A stretch of 64,000 nt of DNA from an uncultured bacterium (GCA_902761735.1 CACWLL010000001.1:62001-126000), one strand, 5' to 3'; shown: positions 26,283 through 34,871, numbered from the stretch's first letter. Numbers and translations are program-made. The notes: generated by a model from the letters alone, not told the origin.

Positions 26283-26909
26283 ATGGCAAATAAAATTGAA
26301 GAAAAGAAAGAAATTTTTAATCAAAAAAGACAAGAGTACAAAGATATGAAAGATAAAAAATCAAACTACAGCAAGCGTATTGAAGATTCAAAAATAAACA
26401 TTATAAATTTGGAAGAAGAAAGAGAAGAATTAAAAGCTAAAAGACCGACTATGCTTGCTGAGAATGAAGATATATCCGAATTAAATCAAAGATTGAAAGA
26501 TATAGATGACGAAATTGAAATAAATAAAGATACAATTGCCGGAGTCGAAGTTAAAATTAAAGAAATCCATAACCAAGTAATTAATGCAAGACAAAACGCT
26601 AATATTGCTTATCAGGAATATATTCAAATGGTTCTTACCCAAGTAGCTAATGAATATATGAAAATTGCCCCAAAATTAGCAGAATTAATTAATGATTTTA
26701 TAGTCCTTGAAGATATGAGAGATGGCGATGGCTATCATAGAGTATTTTTTACACCAGAGAAAATAAAATGCTTGCCAACTTTTGGAGATAAAGTATTATT
26801 TTATAATGATTATTATGATATTGTTAGATCTCATACAGCAAGAGTTTTAAAAAAATATGATGTTCCGGAATATTATGTTACAAGAATAAGACAAAGCGAC
26901 TACATTTAA
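26283..26909 (+). CDS. coiled-coil protein of the transposition operon
   Basis: 208 residues. About 1-120 is a long, highly charged coiled coil (K, E and D rich). A globular C-terminus follows with H-R-V-F-F-T-P-E-K-I-K and Y-D-V-P-E-Y-Y-V-T-R-I-R. Position and length recall Gam-like nuclease inhibitors of Mu-like elements, but I see no Gam motif, so the function is open. It is the last gene of the operon and is followed by a terminator. AAGGAG precedes the ATG. Confidence 0.7.
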   Translation: MANKIEEKKEIFNQKRQEYKDMKDKKSNYSKRIEDSKINIINLEEEREELKAKRPTMLAENEDISELNQRLKDIDDEIEINKDTIAGVEVKIKEIHNQVINARQNANIAYQEYIQMVLTQVANEYMKIAPKLAELINDFIVLEDMRDGDGYHRVFFTPEKIKCLPTFGDKVLFYNDYYDIVRSHTARVLKKYDVPEYYVTRIRQSDYI

Positions 26910-26933
26910 TCTTTATAAATTTTATAATCGTTT

Positions 26934-26961
26934 AAACCCCGTTTTTCGGGGTTTTATTTTT
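26934..26961 (+). terminator. terminator of the transposition operon
   Basis: AAACCCC / GGGGTTTT hairpin followed by a T-rich stretch, 25 bases after the coiled-coil gene. Confidence 0.85.
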
Positions 26962-27050
26962 ATAAAGAACAATTTATCCAAATATGATTTTAAATTTAAT
27001 AACGAGCCTGTTGAACACTTTTTGAACAACATTTGAAACCACATTAACAA

Positions 27051-27272
27051 TTAATTTTTATTTTCTTCTGTATCAATAAAAAATGCATTTAATAAATCTG
27101 CGTTATTTCTTAAATTTTTAACTACCGGAGCAAGATTATAGCATTCTTCTATCTCCGGTTGATTACCGACAAAATAATCAACAACTACAGCAATATTATA
27201 TATATCTTCCGCCCACTTACTTATTTTCTTAAATTCTTTTTCGCTGATATTGTATCCGCTGACTTCTTTCAT
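27051..27272 (-). CDS. small hypothetical helical protein
   Basis: 73 residues, acidic and probably all helical, opposite in direction to its neighbours. A strong AAGGAGG precedes the ATG. No motif recognised. Its place between the transposition operon and the restriction cargo suggests an accessory function of the element, perhaps anti-restriction or regulation, but nothing in the sequence shows this. Confidence 0.6.
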   Translation of the reverse strand: MKEVSGYNISEKEFKKISKWAEDIYNIAVVVDYFVGNQPEIEECYNLAPVVKNLRNNADLLNAFFIDTEENKN

Positions 27273-27406
27273 ATTTCCTCCTTATATCAGGAAACACATT
27301 AGCTCGAAAGACAGCAAATAGCATTTAAATGTTTACATAGCAACACATTCGGTTGATTTCCTATTTATTGTAATCGATTAATGTTAATAACCGAAAGGAG
27401 CACAAT

Positions 27407-27607
27407 ATGGTTGAAAAAGATTATCAATTATACGGGACAAAGATTTTGAATTTAAAAACTCAAGAAATCGGTTTGCTGATTTGCATTTGGCAAAACAAAT
27501 TTGCTGATAAAACTGTGGACTTTGCAACCTGTGTTGATAAAACCGGCAAGCGATACAACATTGAACTTGATAATATCAGAGGGTTCGAAGATGATTTTGA
27601 AAAATAA
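27407..27607 (+). CDS. small hypothetical protein
   Basis: 66 residues with GAAAGGAG before the ATG. Predicted small beta-rich fold (I-L-N-L-K-T-Q-E-I-G-L-L-I-C-I-W). Overlaps the next small gene by 17 bases, so the two are translated together. Family unknown. Confidence 0.6.
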   Translation: MVEKDYQLYGTKILNLKTQEIGLLICIWQNKFADKTVDFATCVDKTGKRYNIELDNIRGFEDDFEK

Positions 27608-27818
27608 AAGAACCAGAGAAACATTAGAATTAACCTTACATGAATTTAAAACTCGCTTTGCGAAAGAGCTTAAAAGAGCATTTGAAAGTTATAAACAAAC
27701 AGAACTGGCAAAGCCATATTTCAAAATAAAAAATGTCGATGAAGGCGATTTTTATTTTGACCTGCAATGGAATTTCAATCACCATGCCTGTTCTGATTGG
27801 TATATTGCCAAAATATAA
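27591..27818 (+). CDS. small hypothetical protein overlapping the previous one
   Basis: 75 residues from the internal ATG; the longer frame starts inside the previous gene with no ribosome site. GAGGG lies before the chosen start. It has a basic amphipathic helix (L-T-L-H-E-F-K-T-R-F-A-K-E-L-K-R-A) and an aromatic C-terminus (W-N-F-N-H-H-A-C-S-D-W-Y). Family unknown. Confidence 0.6.
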   Translation: MILKNKRTRETLELTLHEFKTRFAKELKRAFESYKQTELAKPYFKIKNVDEGDFYFDLQWNFNHHACSDWYIAKI

Positions 27819-27831
27819 TTTATGTCCGTTT

Positions 27832-27859
27832 TTGACATAGCAATCTTCTAATATAAATT
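27832..27859 (+). promoter_or_regulatory. possible promoter of the restriction-modification genes
   Basis: TTGACA at 27832-27837, then TAAATT after 16 bases (27854-27859). The -35 lies inside a TATGTC/GACATA inverted repeat (27821-27839), so it could be controlled or be a transposase-type site. Confidence 0.45.
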
Positions 27860-27929
27860 TATAAGAGTAACAATTTACAAATTGCCATGAATGTACTCTT
27901 GTTGTAATATTAATATAGGGGAGAATTGC

Positions 27930-30900
27930 GTGTTAATCAGGGAACTGGTAGAAAAATATGAAAGCGATCGGGAATATTATCTTTCTGACAGATACAATGA
28001 GACACTTTTAAGAAGTGATTTTCTGGATGTATTTTTTGAATTACTTGGTTGGGATATAAAAAACACATCAGGTAAATCGACTTTCGAAAGAGAAGTAATT
28101 CTTGAAGAAGGTTTACATACTGGAAATTCCTCTAAAAAACCTGATTATACTTTTAGATTATTTAATGATAGGAAATTTTTTCTTGAAGCTAAAAAACCGC
28201 ATGTAAAAATTGAATCTGTAGATGAACCTGCATTTCAAGTTAGGAGATATGGCTTTACTGCGAAATTGAAGATTTCTGTCCTTTCAAACTTTGAATATTT
28301 AATTATTTATGACTGCTCTGCTCCGGTAAAAGAACAAGATAATCATAATACATATTGTGTAAAAAAATATCATTATACGGAATATGAAGAAAAATTTGAA
28401 GAAATTAAAAGTATACTTGGAAAAGAAGCTGTATATAATGGTACTTTTGATAAACATTGGGAAAGTATAGAAAATCAAATTCAAACATACAGTGTAGATA
28501 ATTTATTTTTAGATCAAATCAATAAATGGAGAACTTTGTTAGGTCAGGCTTTATTTGAGATTAAAGATAATATTGACGAAACGCAATTAAATGATGTCAT
28601 TCAGGCATACATAAATAGTATTGTATTTTTGAGAGTCTGTGAAGATAGAAATATTGAGCAATATCAGTCATTACTTAATATTAAAGATTCAAATGAAAAT
28701 AGCAATAAATTAATTGAAAAATTACAAAACGCTGACAATTATTACAATTCAGGTATATTTGAGCTTCCGTATATAAATGAGTTTTTATCTAAAAAATCTA
28801 ATATTTTTTGGCAGATAATTTCAGATTTATATTACCCAAATAGTTCCTATTCTTTTTCAGTATTATCATCTGAAATTCTAGGAAATATTTATGAAATCAT
28901 GCTTCAAGATAAGCTTTATATTAAAAATGGTGTAGTTGAATTAGGTAGAAAACCGGAAAATATTGACCGAGATATTGTTACAACCCCCAGTTTTATAATA
29001 CGGGAGATAATAAACAAAACCATTAAACCCTATATTGAAAGTAATGGAAATGATGTTTTTAAAATTAAAATTGCAGATATAGCTTGTGGTTCAGGAGCCT
29101 TTTTATTAGAAAGTTTCCAATACTTAAATGATTATCTTATTGACTATTATAAAATTCACGATACATCAAAACTATTATCAACTGGTGTTGGAACATATAA
29201 GTTAAAATACGAAATAAAAAAAGATTTGTTAACAAAATGTTTTTATGGTGTCGATAAGGATTATAATGCTGTAAAAACAACTGAATTTGGTTTACTACTA
29301 AAACTATTAGAAGATGAAAACACAGAATCCCTTCCCCAAAGACAAGTATTACCAAAGTTAAATAAAAATATATTTTGGGGAAATTCCTTAATATCAAATG
29401 ATATGGTTAATAATAATGACATTGCTTGTACTATCAATGCTTTCGACTATGGAACTAAAAAATTTGATATAATCATTGGCAATCCGCCCTATATGAAAAC
29501 AGAAGATATAAAAACCTTTACCCCATTAGAAAAACCTATCTATGAGGATAGATATAGATCTGCTTACAAGCAATATGATAAATATTTTCTTTTTATTGAA
29601 AGAAGTCTACAGTTACTTAATAAAAATGGGATAATTGGTTATATTTTACCTAATAAATTTATGAAGGTTGGTGCAGGATTAGAATTAAGAAAATTATTAA
29701 AAGAAAATAAAAATATCAATGAGATTTTATCTTTTGGTGCAAATCAAGTTTTTAAGGACAAAACTACTTATACAAATATATTAATATTAACAGAACAACA
29801 GAATCAGCAAATTCAGTATTCAGAAGTAAATAATTTAAATGATTGGTTACTACGTCATTATAATGTTGACGAATATTCTAATCAGATTGATTTTTCAAAT
29901 TTATTAGATGATGTTTGGGTTATGTATCCAAAATATTTAGAAACCATATATAACAAAATCATTCAGAATACTACTTGTCTAAAAGATTTCGTAGGTAGTA
30001 ACAATATTTTAAATGGTATACAAACTAGTCGTAATGATTATTTTGTATTTAAGCCTAAAAGGGTAGACGAAAAATATTATTATTTTGATAAAAATGAAGA
30101 AGAATTTAAAATTGAAAAAGAAATTGTAAGACCATATTATGAAACCCCTAATGCAGAATCTGATGATAGTTTAAGTACATATAAAAGATTTGTCCCAAAT
30201 AGTTTTGTAATATACCCATATAAGCTAGATAACGAGCAAATCAAATTTATTGAGATGGGTGAATTAAAAGAGAATTATCCATATTGTTATGAATACTTTA
30301 CTGAAAATAAGGAAAAATTTATCTACTCTGCAAAAGGAGGAAAGAGGGACATTAAACCTGCTGTAACTACAGAAAATGAATGGTATCGGTATGGTCGGCA
30401 ACAAGCTTTAAAAATTGGAGATATTAAAAAGAAAATAATTGTAGGAGTTCTTTCTCAAGGTGACAAATATGCTATTGATAAATGTCAAACGCTTATATCA
30501 TCAGGAGGTACTGCTGGATATTGCATGATAGTTCTACCGGAAAATTCCCAATATTCAATATATTACTTGCAGGCAATATTAAATTCAAAGTGTTTGGAAT
30601 GGCTTGCATCACTTAATGGAGAAATTTTTAGAGGTGGTTATATTGCCAGAGGTACTAAAGTTTTAGAGAAACTTCCTATAAAAACAATTGATTTTACAAA
30701 TAAACATGAAAAATTATTGCACGATAATATTTCTTTGTATCAAGAAAAATTAATAGAAATTAATGAAAAAATGATTTTAAACAAAGATAATCATAGGCAA
30801 TATGAAGTACATGAGAATGAGTTTAAAAGAACTAAACAAATGCTTGATAATGCACTGTTATCATTGTATGGTATGACACAAGAGGAATATAACAAAATTC

Positions 30901-30932
30901 CTAATATAAAGGATTTTTATGCAGTTAATTAA
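27930..30932 (+). CDS. bifunctional restriction-modification enzyme, Eco57I type (type IIG)
   Basis: 1000 residues. The N-terminal nuclease domain has a PD-(D/E)xK signature, P71-D72 and E86-A-K88. A helical linker follows, then a gamma-class N6-adenine methyltransferase with motif I A-D-I-A-C-G-S-G-A-F at 382-391 and catalytic N-P-P-Y at 518-521, and a C-terminal TaqI-like recognition domain (about 650-980). The architecture and size match R.Eco57I. I start at GTG because AGGGGAG lies six bases before it; an ATG 13 codons upstream has no such site. The last 14 bases overlap the second methyltransferase gene. Confidence 0.88.
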   Translation: MLIRELVEKYESDREYYLSDRYNETLLRSDFLDVFFELLGWDIKNTSGKSTFEREVILEEGLHTGNSSKKPDYTFRLFNDRKFFLEAKKPHVKIESVDEPAFQVRRYGFTAKLKISVLSNFEYLIIYDCSAPVKEQDNHNTYCVKKYHYTEYEEKFEEIKSILGKEAVYNGTFDKHWESIENQIQTYSVDNLFLDQINKWRTLLGQALFEIKDNIDETQLNDVIQAYINSIVFLRVCEDRNIEQYQSLLNIKDSNENSNKLIEKLQNADNYYNSGIFELPYINEFLSKKSNIFWQIISDLYYPNSSYSFSVLSSEILGNIYEIMLQDKLYIKNGVVELGRKPENIDRDIVTTPSFIIREIINKTIKPYIESNGNDVFKIKIADIACGSGAFLLESFQYLNDYLIDYYKIHDTSKLLSTGVGTYKLKYEIKKDLLTKCFYGVDKDYNAVKTTEFGLLLKLLEDENTESLPQRQVLPKLNKNIFWGNSLISNDMVNNNDIACTINAFDYGTKKFDIIIGNPPYMKTEDIKTFTPLEKPIYEDRYRSAYKQYDKYFLFIERSLQLLNKNGIIGYILPNKFMKVGAGLELRKLLKENKNINEILSFGANQVFKDKTTYTNILILTEQQNQQIQYSEVNNLNDWLLRHYNVDEYSNQIDFSNLLDDVWVMYPKYLETIYNKIIQNTTCLKDFVGSNNILNGIQTSRNDYFVFKPKRVDEKYYYFDKNEEEFKIEKEIVRPYYETPNAESDDSLSTYKRFVPNSFVIYPYKLDNEQIKFIEMGELKENYPYCYEYFTENKEKFIYSAKGGKRDIKPAVTTENEWYRYGRQQALKIGDIKKKIIVGVLSQGDKYAIDKCQTLISSGGTAGYCMIVLPENSQYSIYYLQAILNSKCLEWLASLNGEIFRGGYIARGTKVLEKLPIKTIDFTNKHEKLLHDNISLYQEKLIEINEKMILNKDNHRQYEVHENEFKRTKQMLDNALLSLYGMTQEEYNKIPNIKDFYAVN

Positions 30933-32523
30933 GAATGCAACAAAACAAAAATTAAGAGGTGGATTTTATTCACCAAAAACAATATCTGATTTTATTCTCA
31001 GATGGGCTTTTAATGGCAATAAACACTGCGATATATTAGAACCTAGTGCTGGGGATGGTGTTTTTATTGAATCTTTAGTCGATGGGAAATATGAATATAA
31101 TTCAGTTACTGCAATTGAAATCGAAACAGAAGAAGCTAATAAAATAAAAAAGATCCCGGCAAAAAACTTAAATGTATTTGAGCAGGATTTTCATAAGTAC
31201 TGCAATAATACAAAAGATGCTTATGACATTATTGTTGGTAACCCCCCGTATATTAGATATCAATATTTTGATAAAGATCAACAAAAAGAGGCTGGAAAAA
31301 TATTCGATAAAAATAAAATAAAATATTCAAAATTAATGAATTCGTGGTGTGCATTTGTTGTAGGGTGTACGAATTTATTAAAAGAAAACGGTAAATTAGG
31401 ATTTGTGTTACCTGCTGAATTATTGCAAGTTTCACATGCAAAATTAATAAGAGAATTTTTAATTAAAAATTATGAAAAAATTTCTATTGTTTCATTTAAG
31501 AAATTAGTATTTGATACTATTCAACAAGATGTAGTTTTATTATTGTGCCAAAAGGGTAGTGGAATACCACATATAGAATACATAGAGACAGAAGATGATA
31601 AAACTTTGCAGGATTTGGATTTATATAAATTAAAAAATCCAATAAAAAACATTCATAATTCTTCGAAGTGGACAAATTATTTTTTAGATCAAAAAGAGCT
31701 GGATTTTTTAGAAGAAGTAAAAAACAGAAAAGATTTATATAGGGTAAAAGATTTGGCTGATGTAGAAGTCGGCATCACCACTGGCGCAAATGACTTTTTT
31801 ACAGTGAATAAAAGCATTATAGATGAATACAACCTTTCTAAATATTCATATCCATTAATAGGGAGAAGTGTTTTAGTAAGTGGAATAACTTTTAACACAA
31901 AGAAAGCTAAACAAAATATTGATAACAATGCCAAAGCTAATATTTTAATTTTTCCTAAATTACAAGAATTGAAAAAAAATAAATCTGCAATGAAGTATAT
32001 AGAGTACGGAATTCAAGAAGGCTTTGCAGATGGGTACAAGTGTAGAATAAGAGATGAGTGGCAAATTATACCATCCATTTCATTATCAAATGCATTCTTT
32101 TCCCGCCGTAACAACAAATATGCAAGAATGATTTTAAATGAAGCGAATGCATATACAACTGACACTATGCACAGAGTGCATATTAAGGATGGTATTAATA
32201 GAAAAGCTTTTGTAGCTAGTTATTATAATTCATTATCATTTTGTTTTGTTGAACTTGAGGGCAGGAGCTTTGGTGGAGGTGCACTTGAACTTATGCCATC
32301 TGAAGTGTCCAACATAATTATTCCATATGTTGAATCTGCAGAAGATTTATTTAATGAGATAGAAAGTGTATTTAGCAAGAAAAAAGATGTTAATAAACTT
32401 TTAGACTATACAAATAAAATTTTACTTAAAGATGAACTTGGTTTTGATATTAAAGATATAGAATTGTTTGTATCGGTTCATAATAAATTATTAGAAAAAC
32501 GTCTAAGAAGAAAAATGAATTAA
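30919..32523 (+). CDS. companion N6-adenine DNA methyltransferase, M.Eco57I type
   Basis: 534 residues. Motif I I-L-E-P-S-A-G-D-G-V-F-I at 39-50 and catalytic N-P-P-Y at 108-111 in I-I-V-G-N-P-P-Y-I-R-Y. The recognition domain follows the catalytic part, with V-G-I-T-T-G-A-N-D-F-F around 288-298. Size and partner match M.Eco57I, which protects DNA alongside the bifunctional enzyme. Overlap with the preceding gene implies coupled translation. Both genes are unusually AT-rich, consistent with transfer. Confidence 0.9.
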   Translation: MQLIKNATKQKLRGGFYSPKTISDFILRWAFNGNKHCDILEPSAGDGVFIESLVDGKYEYNSVTAIEIETEEANKIKKIPAKNLNVFEQDFHKYCNNTKDAYDIIVGNPPYIRYQYFDKDQQKEAGKIFDKNKIKYSKLMNSWCAFVVGCTNLLKENGKLGFVLPAELLQVSHAKLIREFLIKNYEKISIVSFKKLVFDTIQQDVVLLLCQKGSGIPHIEYIETEDDKTLQDLDLYKLKNPIKNIHNSSKWTNYFLDQKELDFLEEVKNRKDLYRVKDLADVEVGITTGANDFFTVNKSIIDEYNLSKYSYPLIGRSVLVSGITFNTKKAKQNIDNNAKANILIFPKLQELKKNKSAMKYIEYGIQEGFADGYKCRIRDEWQIIPSISLSNAFFSRRNNKYARMILNEANAYTTDTMHRVHIKDGINRKAFVASYYNSLSFCFVELEGRSFGGGALELMPSEVSNIIIPYVESAEDLFNEIESVFSKKKDVNKLLDYTNKILLKDELGFDIKDIELFVSVHNKLLEKRLRRKMN

Positions 32524-32587
32524 TACAATATCATCATTATAACTCATATAATATAATAAAATAAATACTAGAGAAAAAATACAATAA

Positions 32588-33727
32588 ATGGGCAGAGAAA
32601 TAAGTAAAGATATTCAAAGAAGGTTATTTGCAGAATCTATGGGGCGATGCATGAATCCTGATTGCAAAAAAGAGTTATTTTCAAAAAATGGAGACATTAT
32701 TGAAAAAGCTCACATAAGACCATATTGTGATACTGCTGATAATTCTTTTGAAAATTTAATTGTTTTATGTCCCAATTGTCACACGGACTTTGATAAAAAC
32801 TTCGCATATAAAGCCAAGGAAGTTAAACAATGGAAACAAATTAGAGAGAGTGAGTTAAATTCATTTTTTAGTATAAGGTGTTCATCTTTTAATGATTTAA
32901 AAGATAAAGTTAAGCCATTGTTATGTGAAAATAAAACTATTTACGAAAACTATTATTTAAGTGGGAATAAAGATTTATGGGACAAGTTTGAATTTAAAAT
33001 ATTAGTTAATAATCGAAAATTAAAAAATATATTATCTAATAATTTGGCATTAATACAAGATTCCGAAGATAAAGATAACTCAAACTTGAATCTAGTTCAA
33101 TTATTTTTAACTCATGTAGATGAATTTGAACAAAGTAGATTGGATGAAGAAAAGAAAAGGCAAATTTTGTTTCCTGAAAAAATTAATTCTTTGTTTGAAG
33201 TTGCTCCTATAGATGATTCTTTTATACCATCTGTCGAATCATTGGAAATATTTATATCAAAATTGCAAAATGAAAATAAATTTATAAATATTTTTTTGGG
33301 AATTGATTTACCCTATATATCGATATGTAATTCTGGGAAAGTATCAAAGATTTACTTAAAAGATACCCCGAGATTAAGACAATATTATTATGATTACAGG
33401 TGTTATCGTCGTTCCTCAGTCCGTTTGAATAGTCTCAATTTTGCATTAAAATATATCAAATCCAGAGGGATAGAGTTTAAATTTTATGAGTATAACAATT
33501 TGCGAGAAATTGAAATTAAAAATAAGAAAATGATATTTGTTTATGAGTATTGCCTAAGTAAAGTTTTTTTAGCAAATTTATGCCCCGATTCTAGTAGTAT
33601 TATAGTTAATCTTCATAATTGGAATGGATCACTTTGTATATCGAATGAAGCATATGAATTTGCAAACTTAATAAATGTTGAACTACTTGATATGGACATG
33701 TTTTATAAATATGTTAAACAATTGTAA
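32588..33727 (+). CDS. HNH endonuclease with long uncharacterised C-terminal region
   Basis: 379 residues. The first 85 form an HNH nuclease: H42 (E-K-A-H-I-R-P), N56 (F-E-N-L-I-V-L) and H65 (C-P-N-C-H), with zinc-type cysteine pairs C21/C26 and C61/C64. Residues 90-379 match nothing I know; they contain several strand-rich stretches and may sense or bind a partner. The final 17 bases overlap a minimal nucleotidyltransferase gene. It stands 64 bases after the methyltransferases but has its own spacing and a weak ribosome site, so it may be a separate module. Confidence 0.85.
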   Translation: MGREISKDIQRRLFAESMGRCMNPDCKKELFSKNGDIIEKAHIRPYCDTADNSFENLIVLCPNCHTDFDKNFAYKAKEVKQWKQIRESELNSFFSIRCSSFNDLKDKVKPLLCENKTIYENYYLSGNKDLWDKFEFKILVNNRKLKNILSNNLALIQDSEDKDNSNLNLVQLFLTHVDEFEQSRLDEEKKRQILFPEKINSLFEVAPIDDSFIPSVESLEIFISKLQNENKFINIFLGIDLPYISICNSGKVSKIYLKDTPRLRQYYYDYRCYRRSSVRLNSLNFALKYIKSRGIEFKFYEYNNLREIEIKNKKMIFVYEYCLSKVFLANLCPDSSSIIVNLHNWNGSLCISNEAYEFANLINVELLDMDMFYKYVKQL

Positions 33728-34022
33728 TAATAAAAATTATGCTTTGAATTTAATCAAACAAAATATTAATTTGTTTGAACCATTTAGCAATGTTTTTTTA
33801 TTTGGTTCTGTTTTACATTCAAGAAAAAAACATCATGATATTGATATTTTGTTAATATATTCAGTTTATTCAGAACAGTTATTAGAAAATGTAAATTATA
33901 TATACAACACCTTAAATAATACAAGTAAATTACCAGTGGATTTAACAGTACTTAGCATAGTCGAAGAAAAAGAGCTTCAATTCCTTAAAAAACAAAATTC
34001 AAATTATTTAAGAATCAAATAA
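33711..34022 (+). CDS. minimal nucleotidyltransferase (MNT type)
   Basis: 103 residues. The nucleotidyltransferase signature is complete: G32-S33, D43-x-D45 (H-H-D-I-D-I-L-L-I) and a third acid D77 (L-P-V-D-L-T-V-L). Such small MNT proteins are usually the antitoxin of HEPN/MNT toxin-antitoxin pairs, where they AMPylate the toxin. Here the partner in the overlapping gene is an HNH nuclease and no HEPN gene is visible. The start was moved to an ATG 12 codons into the longer frame, giving a 17-base overlap and coupled translation. Last gene before the right end. Confidence 0.82.
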   Translation: MLNNCNNKNYALNLIKQNINLFEPFSNVFLFGSVLHSRKKHHDIDILLIYSVYSEQLLENVNYIYNTLNNTSKLPVDLTVLSIVEEKELQFLKKQNSNYLRIK

Positions 34023-34245
34023 TCTTCTGCCAACATTTTCTTAAAATACCCTGTCACTTTTTCTCAATATCGGTGTCAATTTACACCCAACAATAACAGG
34101 ATAAAGCGATGCTTTTTATATTGAAAATTATCAAATCCGCTGTTCTTTCTTCTCAAATCGACTGTTATTTTATACATTGCGAGGGCGAAAGCCCGAAGCA
34201 ATCCAGACTTTGCCGACTTTATAAGTGCGGAAATATGTTGAGTAT

Positions 34246-34316
34246 AAATGTCCGAAATGTCAGATTACTGTAACAAAATTGTCCGCTCTTTTACATTTTT
34301 TGTCACAATATTGCAC
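34246..34316 (-). repeat. inferred right-end repeat array of the transposon
   Basis: AAATGTCC at 34246, AAATGTC at 34255, AATTGTCC at 34277 and TTTTTGTCACAAT at the outer edge, the inverse of motifs at the left end. The preceding 34023-34245 is gene-free and contains a GAGGGCGAAAGCCC-type palindrome near 34180-34200. Confidence 0.5.
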
Positions 34317-34321
34317 TTAAA

Positions 34322-34353
34322 AAAGTTATTGTTGGGTTTCACCCAACCTACGA
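34322..34353 (+). repeat. REP-like palindrome, copy 4
   Basis: AAAGTTATTGTTGGGTTTCA followed by CCCAACCTAC, just outside the inferred right end; twin of copy 2 on the other side of the island. Confidence 0.75.
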
Positions 34354-34380
34354 GTTCTCCATACTATTATTATACAACAT

Positions 34381-34665
34381 TTATACAATAAAACTTTTTG
34401 AATTCATTTTTGTTTGTCTTACTTCTATCAGTTTTTTTGTTATTGCGCCGTTTATTTTAGGCGTTATATCTATGCTTTTGCAAAATTTCGTAAACTCAGC
34501 AGAGTCTAAAAATATATTGTTCGGTAAAGTTTTAATTTTTTCAATAATTTTATTTTCTGCTGCAAAAGCTTCTGGAGTCAAAAATTTCCCATTAAAGGAT
34601 ACTTTTGATTTTAATGTATAATTAGTATTTTTATTCACCATATTGCTTTGAATAGATAAATACAT
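34381..34665 (-). CDS. small leaderless protein with N-terminal F-N-G motif
   Basis: 94 residues from the ATG preceded by AAGGGA; the longer frame has no site. No signal peptide. Residues 22-30 read S-K-V-S-F-N-G-K-F, a short motif that recurs in several other unrelated leaderless proteins in this window (34922, 46265, 54442, 54805). The remainder is a basic helical domain. Function unknown. Confidence 0.6.
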   Translation of the reverse strand: MYLSIQSNMVNKNTNYTLKSKVSFNGKFLTPEAFAAENKIIEKIKTLPNNIFLDSAEFTKFCKSIDITPKINGAITKKLIEVRQTKMNSKSFIV

Positions 34666-34871
34666 ATAATTCCCTTTCATTTTAAAATAAATTATCCCTT
34701 GTGCATATGCACAATTCAATAATATAACAACTATTAAAATTTTTTATTCTCCGGTCGGGTAATAATCTCATCTCAAGAAAAATTATTAAATCAACAAAAA
34801 ACCCGTTTTTTGATTTTCAAGCTCTATGTTAAAAATCCTCAAACAATATCTTCTTTTATAGAAATAACTTG

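Larger units (their letters stand above)
21570..34316 (+). mobile_element. Mu/Tn7-like DDE transposon with restriction and HNH/NTase cargo
   Basis: Inferred from content and end repeats. An XRE regulator reads left. A five-gene operon reads right: TnsB/MuA-like transposase, TnsC/MuB-like ATPase, transposase-DBD-like protein, small HTH protein, coiled-coil protein. Small cargo genes, an Eco57I-like restriction-modification pair and an HNH/nucleotidyltransferase pair follow. GGACAT-type motifs occur three times at the left and, inverted (ATGTCC/TTGTCC), three times at the right. Outermost sequences TTGACATAAATGG (left) and, read inward, ATTGTGACAAAAAATG (right) are similar. Exact termini and target duplication could not be fixed, so the borders may be off by tens of bases. 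No Cas, TniQ or integrase gene was seen. Confidence 0.65.

Noticed and set aside
26283-26909. Mu Gam-like nuclease inhibitor
   Set aside because: Position is suggestive, but the sequence shows only a coiled coil and an unrelated C-terminus.
27891-27929. ATG start of the type IIG enzyme 13 codons upstream
   Set aside because: It has no ribosome site, and AGGGGAG lies inside this extension directly before the GTG at 27930.
33711-34022. CBASS-type CD-NTase
   Set aside because: The protein is about 100 residues, far too short for a CD-NTase, and no CBASS effector or accessory gene is present; it fits the minimal nucleotidyltransferase class.
21570-34316. Possibility of a CRISPR-associated transposon
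   Set aside because: No Cas12k, Cascade or TniQ gene and no CRISPR array was found; only the transposase and ATPase resemble those systems.
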